Below are positions 1 to 10,864 of a DNA stretch of 64,000 nucleotides, piece after piece. Numbering within the stretch: the stretch's first letter is position 1; each line of letters begins with the position of its first letter. Origin of the DNA: Cryptomeria japonica (Eukaryota; Streptophyta; Pinopsida; Cupressales; Cupressaceae); NCBI RefSeq assembly GCF_030272615.1, contig NC_081409.1, positions 531,006,291-531,070,290 on the forward strand. The letters are read 5' to 3'. The notes under the pieces are model-generated. The model was given only the letters and a program-made list of their open reading frames with translations. It ran no database searches and was not told the DNA's origin. The position numbers and the translations under genes were made by a program.

Positions 1-978
1 AGTATAGACTGCAGTGCTCACCACTTCTCTCCAAAAACTGTGAGCAACCTTTCCTTGGATCAGCATTGTTCTAGCCGCTTCAACTATAGTCCTATTATTC
101 CTTTCTGCTATGCCATTTTGTTGTGGTGTCCTTGGGGCAGACAACTATCTCTTGATATAGCTATCTTCACAGTACTTGTTGAATTCATCTGAAGTCAATT
201 CACCTCCTTGATCAGTTCTTAGGCATTTTATCTTTTGACCACTTTCCTTCTCTACTAATTCTCTAAAGGCTTTGAACTTTCCAAATGCCTCAGACTTGTC
301 TTTCAAGAATGTGACCCACATCATTCTTGATTAGTCATCAGTAAGAATCATCAAATACCCATCTCCCTGAATACTCCTAGTTTTTATAGGACCACACAAA
401 TCAGTATGCACAAGATCAAGTAAGTTTTCTATTGAAAAAGACTTACCTTTGAAATTTGAGGAAGACATCTTCCCAAGTTGACATTCTCTGCACATAGAAT
501 TCTTCAGTTTGTTCAGCAAAGGCAATCCTCTTACTGCCTTGATCTTACTAGCCTTAACAATATTATCAAAGTTCATATGAAAAAGTCTCCTATGCCATAT
601 CCAACTATCATCAAACTTTGCCATCAGACATCGACTTATCTTGGCATTCAACTAAAACAAGTTACCTTTGGTCTGCTTACCGGTGGCAATAAGTTCACCA
701 CTCTTTCCAATTAAACTACAGACTCCACCTTTGAACTCTAGAACGAATCCCTTATCATTTAGCTGAGCAACACTCAACAGGTTATGCTTAAGACCTTCTA
801 CCCAATAGACATCATCCGCACTGCTCCTTCCATTCAGTGAGATGGATCCTTTTCCTTTTACCAAGCATGGTGCATCATTGTTGAATCTGACAGCACCTCC
901 ATCATATTCTTCTAGAGAAAAAAAAAAATTTCGATCACCAGTCATGTGGTGAGAACAACCACTATCAATTATTCACTC
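1..978 (-). pseudogene. copia pol fragment: protease, pre-integrase, integrase core
   Basis: Reading down from 978, an aspartic protease start IIDSGCSHHMTG carries the DSG catalytic triad; the codon before it is TGA where Trp is usual. A GAG-pre-integrase domain follows (WHRRLFHMNF, then CRECQLGK, giving the HHCC zinc site), then the integrase core with DLCGP (first Asp), LRTDQGGE (second Asp) and PQQNGIAER (Glu). A TAA interrupts the core just after ILTDD at about 328-330, and another stop lies near 150. Normally the protein would process the polyprotein and insert cDNA into DNA. Here it is broken and runs out of the window. Confidence 0.88.
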
Positions 979-2010
979 ATTAGAGTTGTCAATGTGAGAG
1001 ACAAGTTCTTTCTTGTCAGACACTTCTTCCTTTACAGCTACAAACATTATGTCCTCATTCTCTTCATCCTTGGACTCTTCATTAGTAATACCTTCATCCA
1101 CTGCAACAAGACAATTTCTTTTGTTTCCTCCTTTATACTTTATAAACCTTTCTGGTTTATCCTTATTCTCATTATTAGGACAGTTAACAGCTATATGTCC
1201 TATCTTATTGTAGGAAAAACATTTTAAAGGAAGCTTACCTCTATATTTTCCAATACCTTTTGGAAGTCTCTTGGCAAGAAGAGCTTCAAACTCCATCAAA
1301 ATATCTTCATCATCTATACCTCTTCTTTGCATGGATTCATAACTGGTACTTGCTTCTTTTCCTTTTCTGGTTGGTGCAACAGATGCTCTAAAAGCTGACT
1401 CAGTCTTCTGAACACTGCCATCATAGCTATTCAACTCATATGCAGTTAACTTTGCAATGATAGAGTCTAAAGATACCTTGGTTTTGTCAATAGACCTTAG
1501 TTCCTAAATAGCAGCAACTCTGATTGCATAGACCAGTAACAATGATCTCAATACTTTAATGACAACAGTGGCATCGTCAATTGTTCCACCAATGCTCTTA
1601 ATATCTTCAACAATAGTCTTGATTCTTATGCCATATTGTTGAATGGTCTCACCTTCAACCATCCTCATGTCTTCAAATTTTCCTTTGAGGCTCTCTTCCT
1701 TAGCTTGCTTTACATGCTCATCACCGCCATACATAGTTTCCAATGTGTCCCATACATATTTAGGAGTGTCCTTATCTTGTACATCAATGAACTCAATATC
1801 AGACAAACTGCTAATAAGGGCTTTTATTACTTGCCCATTTTCTCGAATCTCTCTTTTCTGATCATCGGTTAAAGTGCCAATGGGAATTACATAGACATTC
1901 TCAACATAGCTCCAATGTTGAGCACCCAAACTCTTGATAAAGATTTTCATTTTGTCCTTCCATATTTTGAAGTTGTCTCTATTGAACTTAGGACCTTCCC
2001 TCTTCATCAT
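979..2010 (-). pseudogene. copia gag (UBN2-type) with altered zinc knuckle
   Basis: The capsid-like N-terminal part (2010-1504) starts MMKREGPKFNRDNFKIWK and has the UBN2 gag signature, including WDTLETMYGG and ETIQQYGIRI. A stop at 1504-1506 separates it from the C-terminal part (1434-979). That part contains a zinc knuckle CFSYNKIGHIAVNC in which the second Cys of CX2CX4HX4C is Tyr, so zinc binding should be lost. The family normally packages element RNA in cytoplasmic particles. The start was chosen because it follows the PBS by about 60 bp and matches the usual copia gag start. Confidence 0.85.
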
Positions 2011-2067
2011 TAAGGTAGGATCTTTTACCTCAAGCGGTTAAGCTTATATCATCGAGGACCTAGAGTA

Positions 2068-2079
2068 GCTTTGATACCA
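2068..2079 (-). promoter_or_regulatory. Primer binding site, initiator tRNA-Met type
   Basis: On the minus strand TGGTATCAAAGC lies two bases after the LTR end. Plant copia elements use TGGTATCAGAGC, complementary to the 3' end of initiator tRNA-Met; there is one mismatch here. Confidence 0.85.
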
Positions 2080-2081
2080 AT

Positions 2082-3476
2082 TGATGAATAATGATGAACA
2101 ACAAATACCCTAAACAGTATTTAGGGGGAGGGGGGGTGAATCATTACAGATAAAAACCATTTCCGAGAACTTATCAAGCTAAAATAACACTAACCGGTTG
2201 TCTTCATCACTGAACTTAACCATGGCAATACCGGTTAAACACAGTAAGACTTCAGACAGCATAGACTGGTAAGTATGAACACTTCAAATACATTTAATAC
2301 TTGATAACTACTCCAGCCATAAACATATGGATGTGGTTTGTCAATAATACCGTAATCATTAGCTCTGCATGCATAATCACTTAAACAAAGAATACGTAAT
2401 CATCATATGAAAAATGCACAACTCATGACACAGATTTTTCACATGGAAACCCAAATGGGAAAACCCACGATGGGGATGAATACCCACAATCTTGTTTTGA
2501 ACTCTTTTGAAGCTCGCTCTGTTAGGAGCCTAGTCCAGTTAAAGACTTTACAATAAGGTTTTGCTAGGAACCTATCTTGTTAAAGATCACGCGGTTAAGG
2601 GATGGCTATATACCCTATTAAAGGTTGAAACCCTATTAAAGGTTACCTTGCTAGAGGATTTAAAGAACTCAATGAACTTGAGTCACCTAGTTAGAGGATT
2701 TATAGTAAGCCTATTAAAGCTACCCGGCAAAGGGATTTTCCTTCTATTGAAATGGTTAGAAGACAAAAGGTAAAGCTTTGATTTGATAATAGCACTATAT
2801 GCCAAGGCAGATCCTTTTCAGTTCCTCTACTCTACAATCACACTCTATAGTTTTCTCTCACTGGTTTGGCAAGTATCTCATCACTTGGATACATACACAA
2901 CATTTTCCAATAACTTACAATAACAAACATCATCGACCTTATAGACAACAATTAGGTCGGTAGCATAAACCCTAAACCCTAAGCATTTTAGGTTTACAAT
3001 ACAAGCGGTCCAATCTTGATCGTCCAAACACTTTGCAAAGAGCAATACAATTTCAAACAAATCACAAGACAATTTTCATCATCCATTCTTCACCGCACAT
3101 AGAAATCAGTAACTCATCACACTTTTCTTCTCATACCGCTAAGAAGAATGTTCATTCCCAAGGTAGACATTTAATGCAAATGATCTTCACATGCAAGATC
3201 CTCAAGGAAATCCTTCACATGCACAAAGCTGACATGGCATCATGATCTCATCTTCATCTCTTAGCTAACTCATCACATAATAGCGAGATTGCCAAACCGG
3301 AAACCCTAGAGCTGAGACTACCAACCGTTAGTCACACTCAGTGAAACCTCAACACCGGTTCACTGCATCTCTTCATATTGGATTCACCAACTTCTTCCAG
3401 TCTGCATATCGGTTTTGACATCAATGACAACATACATTATCATTATATCAACATGTCGGTTCATCATATGCCAACA
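2082..3476 (-). repeat. 5' LTR of copia element G
   Basis: The LTR starts TGTTGGCATATG at 3476 and ends TTCATCA at 2082 (sense direction), giving TG...CA termini and 1,395 bp. The 3' boundary is set by the PBS two bases on. Near the LTR 3' end is a C-rich tract, GATTCACCCCCCC (minus strand, about 2124-2142), that recurs at the same place in the LTR at 59059-59968. Only one LTR is in the window, so LTR-LTR divergence cannot be read. Confidence 0.82.
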
Positions 3477-3648
3477 TTTTGAAGACTTGAGAGAATATAA
3501 GATAGTTGGAGAAGATGTAGGAATGAGAGGACAATTGGACTCAAGTCCTCCTAGGATGTAGGGATGTTAGAGATAATATAGAAGAAGGTTAGGAAATATG
3601 TGTACGTACACAATATTTCATTTATTTTGGAAGTTGGAGATAAGTGGC

Positions 3649-5299
3649 TGTAGACACCTAAAAATGGTCAATGCTTGCGGAGTCATACTTTTAATTTGAC
3701 GCATTGTCTCATTTTAGAGTTTTTGCATCGCATTAACATTTCTCCTATGTTACGCACTTGGTCTTTATCATTTGCGAGCATTGAGTCATTCTTTTGCATT
3801 CTTCATTTATCTCACTCTCAAATTTGGTCTTGTCGACAATAATCTTCGGTCATGATTTTGGTCAATCTTATCTTGTCGCATCTATGTGCATATTCATTTG
3901 TCATCATTTTGGACATCGTCAATCCTAATTAGGGTTTTGTCCTTTTACCAATCTTGTCATCATGTGATCTATTTGTCATCGATCGTTATCGTTATCAATC
4001 TTGTCATCATGTGATCGATTTATCATCGATCGTGGTCATTTTCAATATTGTCGTTTTGCAATCTATTTTGTCATCGATCCTTGTCTTCTTGTCAATTTTG
4101 TCATTTTGCGATCGATTTGTCATCGATCATTGTCATTCTCAATCATGTCAATTTGGATCAATTTGTCATTGTTCCTTGTCAATTGGCGCATTTATTAAAT
4201 CAAATCGTTTGTCAAGCATTGGTCCTTTATCAAGTCAGAATCATGATCAAATCGAATCGATATCAATTATCCTTTGTCAAGACCTAATTGTCATCCTTGC
4301 ATTTCTAATTCATCTTTTAGGGTTTCATGATTTTATTCATTTAACCTGTTTGTCATTTCTCCCTCTAGGTTAAATAATTTGTTTATTTATCCTAGGTCTT
4401 CGTCTCACAATTAAATGTTTATTTAATTGGCTAACTAATTATTCCTCTTTTTGTAAATTAATTAATAAATGACAAGTTATTAATTGATTTACCTAATTTC
4501 TCCTAATTCCTAATTTCCTAATTTTTCATCAATTTCTAAATTCCCTCTTTGTGAATTGATTAATAAATGAAAAATTATTAATTAATTCACTAAATTCCTA
4601 ATTTCCTCATTTTCTAATTTCTTAAATTCCTAATTTCCTCATTTTCTAATTTTCCTAATTTCTAATTCAATTTCCTCCTATTTTTCTCCTAATTTCATGG
4701 GAATGACATTTCAATTAGTCATAATTTGTCATAATTGACAATCAATCAATTTTGACATAGAAAGTTGTCATAATTTTTGTCATGAATTATCAATCAATCA
4801 ATTTTGCATAGAAAGTGCAAATTTGTCATAATTTGTCATAATTGACATTTTTTATTTGCAATTTCCATTTGAATCTCTTCATGCTAATTTGATCTTTTCT
4901 CCAATTTGTCTATAAATTGGATGATTTTCTTCAATCTCGGCTAATCACGTTATCGATCTAATCACATTATCGAACGAATCACTTTTCAAATCGATTCCTG
5001 AATCAATCACGCTTTGAGTATTCTTGAGCATTCATCTTGTCTACTTGCTTTCATATCATGATCATGCAGTAGTAGGTGAGATCCACAACAAAGCTATTTG
5101 AAGGAGAAAGAAGGACAGTGGAGCCACATGAAGGAGACATTCAAAACTGCACTTGGTTTGCTTAATTTTCAAATCTTGAATGTTTTGTTTTCATGTCTTT
5201 ATTGAGTGTGTTAGGATTGATCATTGCATTTGAGCTTTTGTGATTGAGCTATGACTAATATTGATATTTGCTTTGATGATTTCCGATTTCCTAGCTACA
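3649..5299. mobile_element. Solo LTR with 5-bp target duplication
   Basis: A 1,651-bp insertion starts TGTAGACACC and ends TAGCTACA, flanked by GTGGC at 3644-3648 and 5300-5304. The empty site is visible at about 32930 (AAGTGGCTAATAAAT), where GTGGC occurs once. TG...CA ends, the 5-bp duplication and absence of internal genes make this a solo LTR left by LTR-LTR recombination. A TATAAATT at 4911 may be its TATA box if it is read on the plus strand. No related complete element is seen in the window. Confidence 0.88.
3953..4195. repeat. 47-bp tandem repeat in the solo LTR
   Basis: About five units rich in TTGTCATCGATC and TTGTCAT start at 3953, 4000, 4047, 4097 and 4144, giving spacings of 47, 47, 50 and 47 bp. 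The long open frame across it (3954-4373, rich in Ser, Cys and Ile) is a by-product of the repeat. Confidence 0.75.
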
Positions 5300-5711
5300 G
5301 TGGCTAATAAATAATTTTATTTATTTAATTTTGTTGAATTAATTTAGCCACATGATGGATGAGTTGGAAAAGGAAAGATGAAGTGGAGATGGAAGGTGAG
5401 TTGGAAAAGGAATTAAATAATTTAAGAAATTATTTAATATTTGAGACTATAGGATAGAATAACCATTAAATATTAGATATTTAATTGGTTGATTGGAGGA
5501 ATAATTAAATATTAGATATTTAATTAATTGATTAGAAGAAAAGGATATAACGAATTAATTAATTAAATGTTTCAATTAAATTAATTAATAGAAGGACATG
5601 AAATGAATTAAATAAATTAATCTTTTCAAATTAACTATTTAATAGAAGAATAATTATTAAATAAATATAAAATACTTATTTAATTGCTCATAGCCATTTT
5701 ATATGTATACA

Positions 5712-5725
5712 TTTTGCCCCTCTTT
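5712..5725 (-). promoter_or_regulatory. Polypurine tract of AC
   Basis: On the minus strand AAAGAGGGGCAAAA lies immediately before the LTR start TGTATAC. Plus-strand cDNA synthesis primes from such a tract. The same tract is at 53970-53983 in B. Confidence 0.88.
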
Positions 5726-6239
5726 GAAATGATGTTGAAACAAAATTGTTTCAAATATTAAATCAAGTCTCGATAATGCACTTAATGGAGATAAAAATCC
5801 TGATTGTGTGCCCCCTCGGGAGATTGATTATGAAATTGTTGAAAAAATTGGATAAGCAATTAATCTCACGATAATTAAAAAGGTCCTTCAATTAAATTCA
5901 TTTGTGAAAAATAAATTAAATTTCCCCACTTAAAAGCATTAATTACCCTTTCAAATGGTAATTATTAAATTAACCTAGGTTAATTTTATTCTCATTTGCA
6001 TCCTTGTCAGCTTGTGGAATGAAAAGAATTGTCTTGCTAATCTGTCAAAATGGTTATCCCATTTGAGAACCATCAATTTGAGCGTGTACAAAGTTATCAG
6101 TGACCTCCTGAGTATGGTTATCAGGTATGTACCTTATCCCAAGCTTGTTTGCAACTTTCCATACCAATTTTCTTGTTTCTCGGCACATGATAGGGTTTGT
6201 TTTTAATTTTCTGATTTTTGACTTTGCATTTTAACATTT
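5726..6239. other. AC internal non-coding tail
   Basis: AT-rich sequence collinear, in inverse orientation, with 53560-53969 of B. The short open frame at 6012-6206 shows no recognisable domain. Confidence 0.6.
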
Positions 6240-6465
6240 TTCCTCCATAGGTTTGCGCATTTGTTAAAAAGGTTTTCACTTTTGAATTTTTAGTGCTTTT
6301 GAATGTTTTGTTACCACTTTTGTTTAGAATGTTAGCACTTTTAAAGATTTATCGCTTTTGATCCATGTGTTCGCACATATGTTAAAAAGGTTAGCGCTTT
6401 TGTTACATTTAGCACCTGTGGTCAATAAAATAGCGCTTTTGTCTTGAAGAATAGAGGATTTCCTT
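6240..6465 (+). repeat. TTAGCGCTTTTG-type array, 3' side of AC
   Basis: A degenerate tandem array whose units carry TTAGCGCTTTTG, or variants with AGCAC or AGTGC, spaced roughly 18-22 bp. Clear units lie at 6280-6470 (for example AGTGCTTTTG, TTAGCACTTTTA, TTAGCGCTTTTG). In plus orientation it precedes the PMD relic that starts at 13240, so it would lie in the leader of that antisense gene. Confidence 0.8.
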
Positions 6466-6479
6466 TAGATGAATTTATT

Positions 6480-6890
6480 TGATTTTGTTCATGTTAAATT
6501 CAGCAAGATGATTTGATTTAGACATTTTGATGCGCAAATGTGATAGATAGGTATTCAATTGATGTCTTGATTGATAGAAATTTTGATAATTTTGATTGAT
6601 TTTATTGGTAGATTGATAGATTATCTCTAAGAGACTGATTTATTTTCTGATGAAGAGCATAACAGATTTTGATTGAACTCATTGATTGATGGAAAACCAT
6701 GATTGATAGTTTTAGGTTTATTTCGATAGCCTGATTTGCTTGGTTGAAAAGATTTACCAATTTTTGATGTGATTGATCATTTGTTTAGTAGATTAATAGA
6801 TTAGCGATCTCTTTGGATTTTATAGATAGATTATTGATAGAGATCAAATTCTCTTGTTAAATAGGAGAAACTCAATGTTCTCCAGTGTCG
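6480..6890. repeat. Degenerate GATTGATAG-type repeat
   Basis: Low-complexity sequence built on GATTGATAGATT and TTTGATTGA. It matches the inverse of the ATCAATCTATC region at 52600-53060 in B, so it belongs to the family's 3' non-coding region. Confidence 0.65.
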
Positions 6891-9583
6891 AGAGAAATTG
6901 TAGTGTCTACCTGATGCAAGTGCTAGGCTAGGTGAGTGCAATTCAGGACAAAACTGTCACAATAGGCCACCAAGGAAACCCAAAACACCCTACCAAATAG
7001 ACTTACACCTTAAAAACACTCTTCAATTGATCATAAACAACATTTTGGATCCTAAGGATAACATTGACAAGATCTTAGGATCAAAAGTTGAAAATTGTTC
7101 AAGCCTACTCAAACCGGCTAGACACCAAACTTGGCTTCAAGTTGGAAATTTGATAAAAAAAGTGAGAAGGGCTCAAACCAAATGGTCAAGGTGGGTTCAA
7201 ATTCCCATAAAAACATGCTCAAGGTGTGGTGACACAGTAAACTAATCAATTCAACAAGGTTCCTTTGTAAAACCCTAAAATCTTTGTAGCCCTACTCAAG
7301 AGGACTTATCAAAACTTTGCAAACTTGCAAATTACCAACAAAAAAAAATGGATATCCAAATACCCTTTATTGATAAAGGTCTAAATCCGAAAGGAGGAGG
7401 TCTGGAAAGCAAAGGAGACATGTTGTCCTTCACAGATGCAAGTAGGCCTAATTAGGGCTTAAGTAGAAAGGTTTGTGAAGGAAGTGTATGAAATGTAATT
7501 GATCAAAAAGTGTCACCAATTGGAAAAGTTTTTTCCACACCCCAATTGACCAAATCCAAGAGTTTGTGCATTGGTTAAACGCCTATTTTTTTAATCACCA
7601 ATTTTGCATTTGAAAACTAGGTTGTCACATGAGGATGCCAACCTAAGAATCAAAGAAAAGGCCAAAGACACCTACCAACCTACAAATTTCTTCCAAAATC
7701 ATTGAATACATATACAAACCTCTAATTCCACCAAGTTTTAGAATTTTTTTATGGTGGATATGAGAGGAAATGCAAAAAATGGTCAAAACCCTAGGTTTAG
7801 GAGGGTTTCAAAACTAAATTTAGTAAAAATGCAATAACTTTCAAACCAGAGCACTTAGAGACCTCAAATAAAAATAAAAATAAAGGTAAGAGGACCCTAG
7901 ATCTGAATCCATAAGTTATAACCCCCTAGTAGTCTGAAAAAAATCCTTACAAGAGAAAAAATGTGACTGTTTGCAGGAAAACAAGGTTTCTTTATTGATT
8001 GCCAAATGAAAATTTTCATCCCCTGCTTCATTACCCACCTAAAAGGGCTTATTAAGGCCTCCCCCATTGGTTACAACCAATTTTTGAACTAATTAGCTAA
8101 TGGGGAAGGATATTTTCTTATAAACAAAAAGTTGTCAAATGTTGTCATGACAACATTGACACTTTTTGACAATTTTTTCTTAAAAGCACTTAAAAGTGCA
8201 AACTAACTTTATAAATCCTACCAATGGTCATGAAGGACCAATTTATTTCCAAAAACAAGAAAATAACTCAAAACTCAAGTTTTATTACCCTTTGACCATA
8301 GTTGACCAAGTGGCTCATAAATTGCCAAACCTGGGACTATGCCTTACAAAAGGATCAAAAACAAGACTAATGACTCCTAGCATGAAATAAACATTCCAAG
8401 ACCCCTTAGGGGTCATAAAAAGGTAGGATAATCAATTTTTTAAAGTTGGTTCTCCTGCACCACCACCCTTGACTTGACTTGTTTTGACTAGAGGTGACTT
8501 TTAATTCATGTATGATAGACATTATTGGGCATATGTTATTTCGGATGATTTATATGATCTTGATACAATTATTATTGATCGTGTGATTTATTAGACACTA
8601 TATACTTATTATGTGATTGATTATCAAAAGACTATATTGATCATGTGATTTGAGGAGCATAAGTGTTGATGGATTTTACATGTTGTACTATAATCATGAA
8701 TTATATTAATCATGCACTTGATGATGTTTTTATGTACTAGCCATATTTAATTATTATCTATGATGATTTGATCTTATGGTTTGTTTCATTGTTGTATGAC
8801 TATCTTCGGGATAGAGACAATGCCACATCACTCATTGTGAGCGGGATGTGTCGTTGTGATTCTCTAACCCTTGTCTGTTATAATATATATGCATATGTCG
8901 TATCGTTGCTTTGTGAATGCAGGACTTACAGGTACTAGACACCGACTCCACCTAGCTCCATAGGTCTGAGCATGTCTTTAAATCCCAATGATATGTGGTT
9001 CAGAGTTGACACAAGTTCCCCTCACATACTCTAGGTCTAAGTTGTTCACTGTGAGTCATCAGCGTCTTGGTGCAAGTTACCATGTCAGTTAGTAAGCTTG
9101 GTTTCTTATGTGTTGTGAGTATGTTAGTATTGGTTGGTTAATTTCATTATGTCGAGATTGATTATTTGATTATTGATGTGAGATTAAATAATTAATAATG
9201 TTTATATTAATTATTTTGATTAAGAGCGATTTGATGATTTGGTTATCTAATGTTTAATTTAATTTATTGTATTCTTGCCTTTTGGGGTATTTAATTATTT
9301 GATATTTAAATATTTATTTATTTTAATGATGATTTGATATTTATTTAATATTTATTGTTTAGCTTACGTTATGGTTTTATATTTATTTGTGCTTTGACCT
9401 TTCCTTGGTATTTATTTATTTATTTAATCGCCTATGGTTTAATATTTATTTGGTATTTAATGTTTATGTGGTTCTTTAATTCATTTATGAGCCTTTGGTT
9501 TATTTGATTTAATTTCCCCATTTGATTTATTTAATCGTGGCTCATATTTTATTTATTAGTTGACTTTTATATTAAGTGGGTTG

Positions 9584-9591
9584 TATAAATA
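9584..9591 (+). promoter_or_regulatory. TATA box candidate in the 6.3-kb insertion
   Basis: TATAAATA follows a long AT-rich stretch and precedes more GC-balanced sequence, as at the U3/R boundary of an LTR. Position and motif only; orientation is assumed. Confidence 0.35.
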
Positions 9592-10309
9592 CACTTTAGA
9601 ATAAAATAATAAAACATTCCTACCTAATTGTAAAAGCATGATTTATATTTATCTTACCTACCCTCTCCTTTTATTGGTTGAGTTTGAAAAGGGAGGCAAA
9701 ATTATATTATATGGTGGGGTTGGTAAAATATATTATAGATTGGAATATTTTGATTGGCCGAGATTGAGGCTAGGGTTTTTGGTTAATGTTTGTCTTTTTA
9801 TTTTCTTTCCCGTGAAGTTTTTGGGGTTGGCTTCTTCTTTGCAAAAAAATTATTCTCTGCAAGATTTTCCTTTGGTTTTTGGCTTGGGTTGTTGCGGGAG
9901 CTTGTTGGTTTTGGCTTTTGAATTTGGGGAGCTCTTCTTCAGCTTCTTTCCATCACACGGGTTGCAGGTTGGAGATGTATTCCTCTTTTTGTATTTTGTT
10001 TTACAGTTTTCCTATATGCTCCATGTCTGTAGATTTAATGTGTGAGATTTTAAAAATAAATCTATAGTTGTATAGTATGGAAGGAAAGATGTGAATGCAT
10101 AAATTTGTTGTAAGACTTTATTCTGGATTTTATCTGGTGTCTTTCTGAGTCTATGTCGTGAATGGAGTTTTCGATTGAATGTTGGTTTTTAAGTGTTTAT
10201 TATTTAGTTCTTGTATGCCCTTTAAATCTATTGTTCTAGGTGACTCTGTGTATATATTTTTCAAAAGCTTAATGTTTCAAGTTTAATTTTTTAATCTCTG
10301 CCAAAAGTT

Positions 10310-10575
10310 CTGTGTTTTTCCATCCCTTTCATGCAAAAGCGTTGACTCTGCATATGCATTGTCTTTTGTTGCATTTGCGTTGTCCTTTCATTCATTTGTG
10401 TTGTCCTTTCATGAATTTGTGTTGTCTGTCATTGCATTTGTGTTGTCTTTCAGTGTATATGCATTATCTTTTGGGAAAAAGTGTTGTCTTAAACTACACA
10501 GGCACTAAACTATTAAACAAGGGCACTAACCTGTAATTAAAAAGTGCTAAACTTCAATGCGAAAGTGTTGTTCTT
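10310..10575 (-). repeat. GCAAAAGCGTTG-type array inside the insertion
   Basis: About ten units of the pattern GCATTTGYGTTGTCYTTTCAT and GCAAAAGCGTTG at roughly 21-bp spacing. The later units return to the AAAAGTGCTAA form, relating it to the TTAGCGCTTTTG arrays of the Tat elements but in a different host sequence. Confidence 0.65.
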
Positions 10576-10789
10576 CCTGTTTTGGTGTTTTTCACTATTT
10601 TCCCAGTCAGTTTTGGATTTTCAAGTTTTGTTTCATTCCAGAGGCTTTTTGGGATTTTGGCAGACATTTTCCAGCTACTATTATTTATCAGTTTGATGTG
10701 ATTTTATGTTTTATATGTTGGAACAACCTTGGTTTATTTATTGTTGAAGATTTGAGTCTTTTCTTATATTGAGATGTTGCAATGGAAAA

Positions 10790-10864
10790 ATGGTATTGTT
10801 GTGGAGACAGCAAGATGTTATTGCTATGGAGACAACAAGGTGATATTGTTGTGAAGACAACATA
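10790..10864. repeat. 25-bp tandem repeat, three units
   Basis: Units beginning TATTGTTGTGGAGACA start at 10794, 10819 and 10844, exactly 25 bp apart, with small differences. Confidence 0.8.

Larger units (their letters stand above)
1..3476 (-). mobile_element. Ty1/copia retrotransposon, 5' part (element G)
   Basis: A minus-strand copia element enters the window with its integrase at base 1 and ends with its 5' LTR at 3476. Order in the sense direction is LTR (3476-2082), PBS, gag, protease, pre-integrase domain and integrase core, the standard copia order with integrase before RT. RT, RNase H and the 3' LTR lie outside the window. The element cuts into the LTR of the Tat element AC: sequence from 3477 onward matches the LTR copy near 32770. 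Several in-frame stops show it is dead. The target duplication cannot be checked because the other end is missing. Confidence 0.9.
3477..5711 (-). repeat. 3' LTR of AC, truncated and interrupted
   Basis: LTR sequence occupies 5711-5300 and 3648-3477, and reads continuously with the LTR copy at 32182-33331 once the insertion at 3649-5299 is skipped. It starts TGTATAC directly after the PPT. The distal part is lost at the copia junction (3476/3477). Confidence 0.85.

Noticed and set aside
3954-4373. 139-codon ORF in the solo LTR
   Set aside because: Follows the 47-bp tandem repeat; no codon bias or domain; overlapping frames are open for the same reason.
6240-6465. CRISPR-like array
   Set aside because: Units are degenerate and 18-22 bp long without spacers of fixed length; plant context; no cas genes.
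9638-10045. 135-codon ORF with hydrophobic segments
   Set aside because: Phe/Leu-rich T-rich strand translation without any conserved motif; overlapping frame also open.
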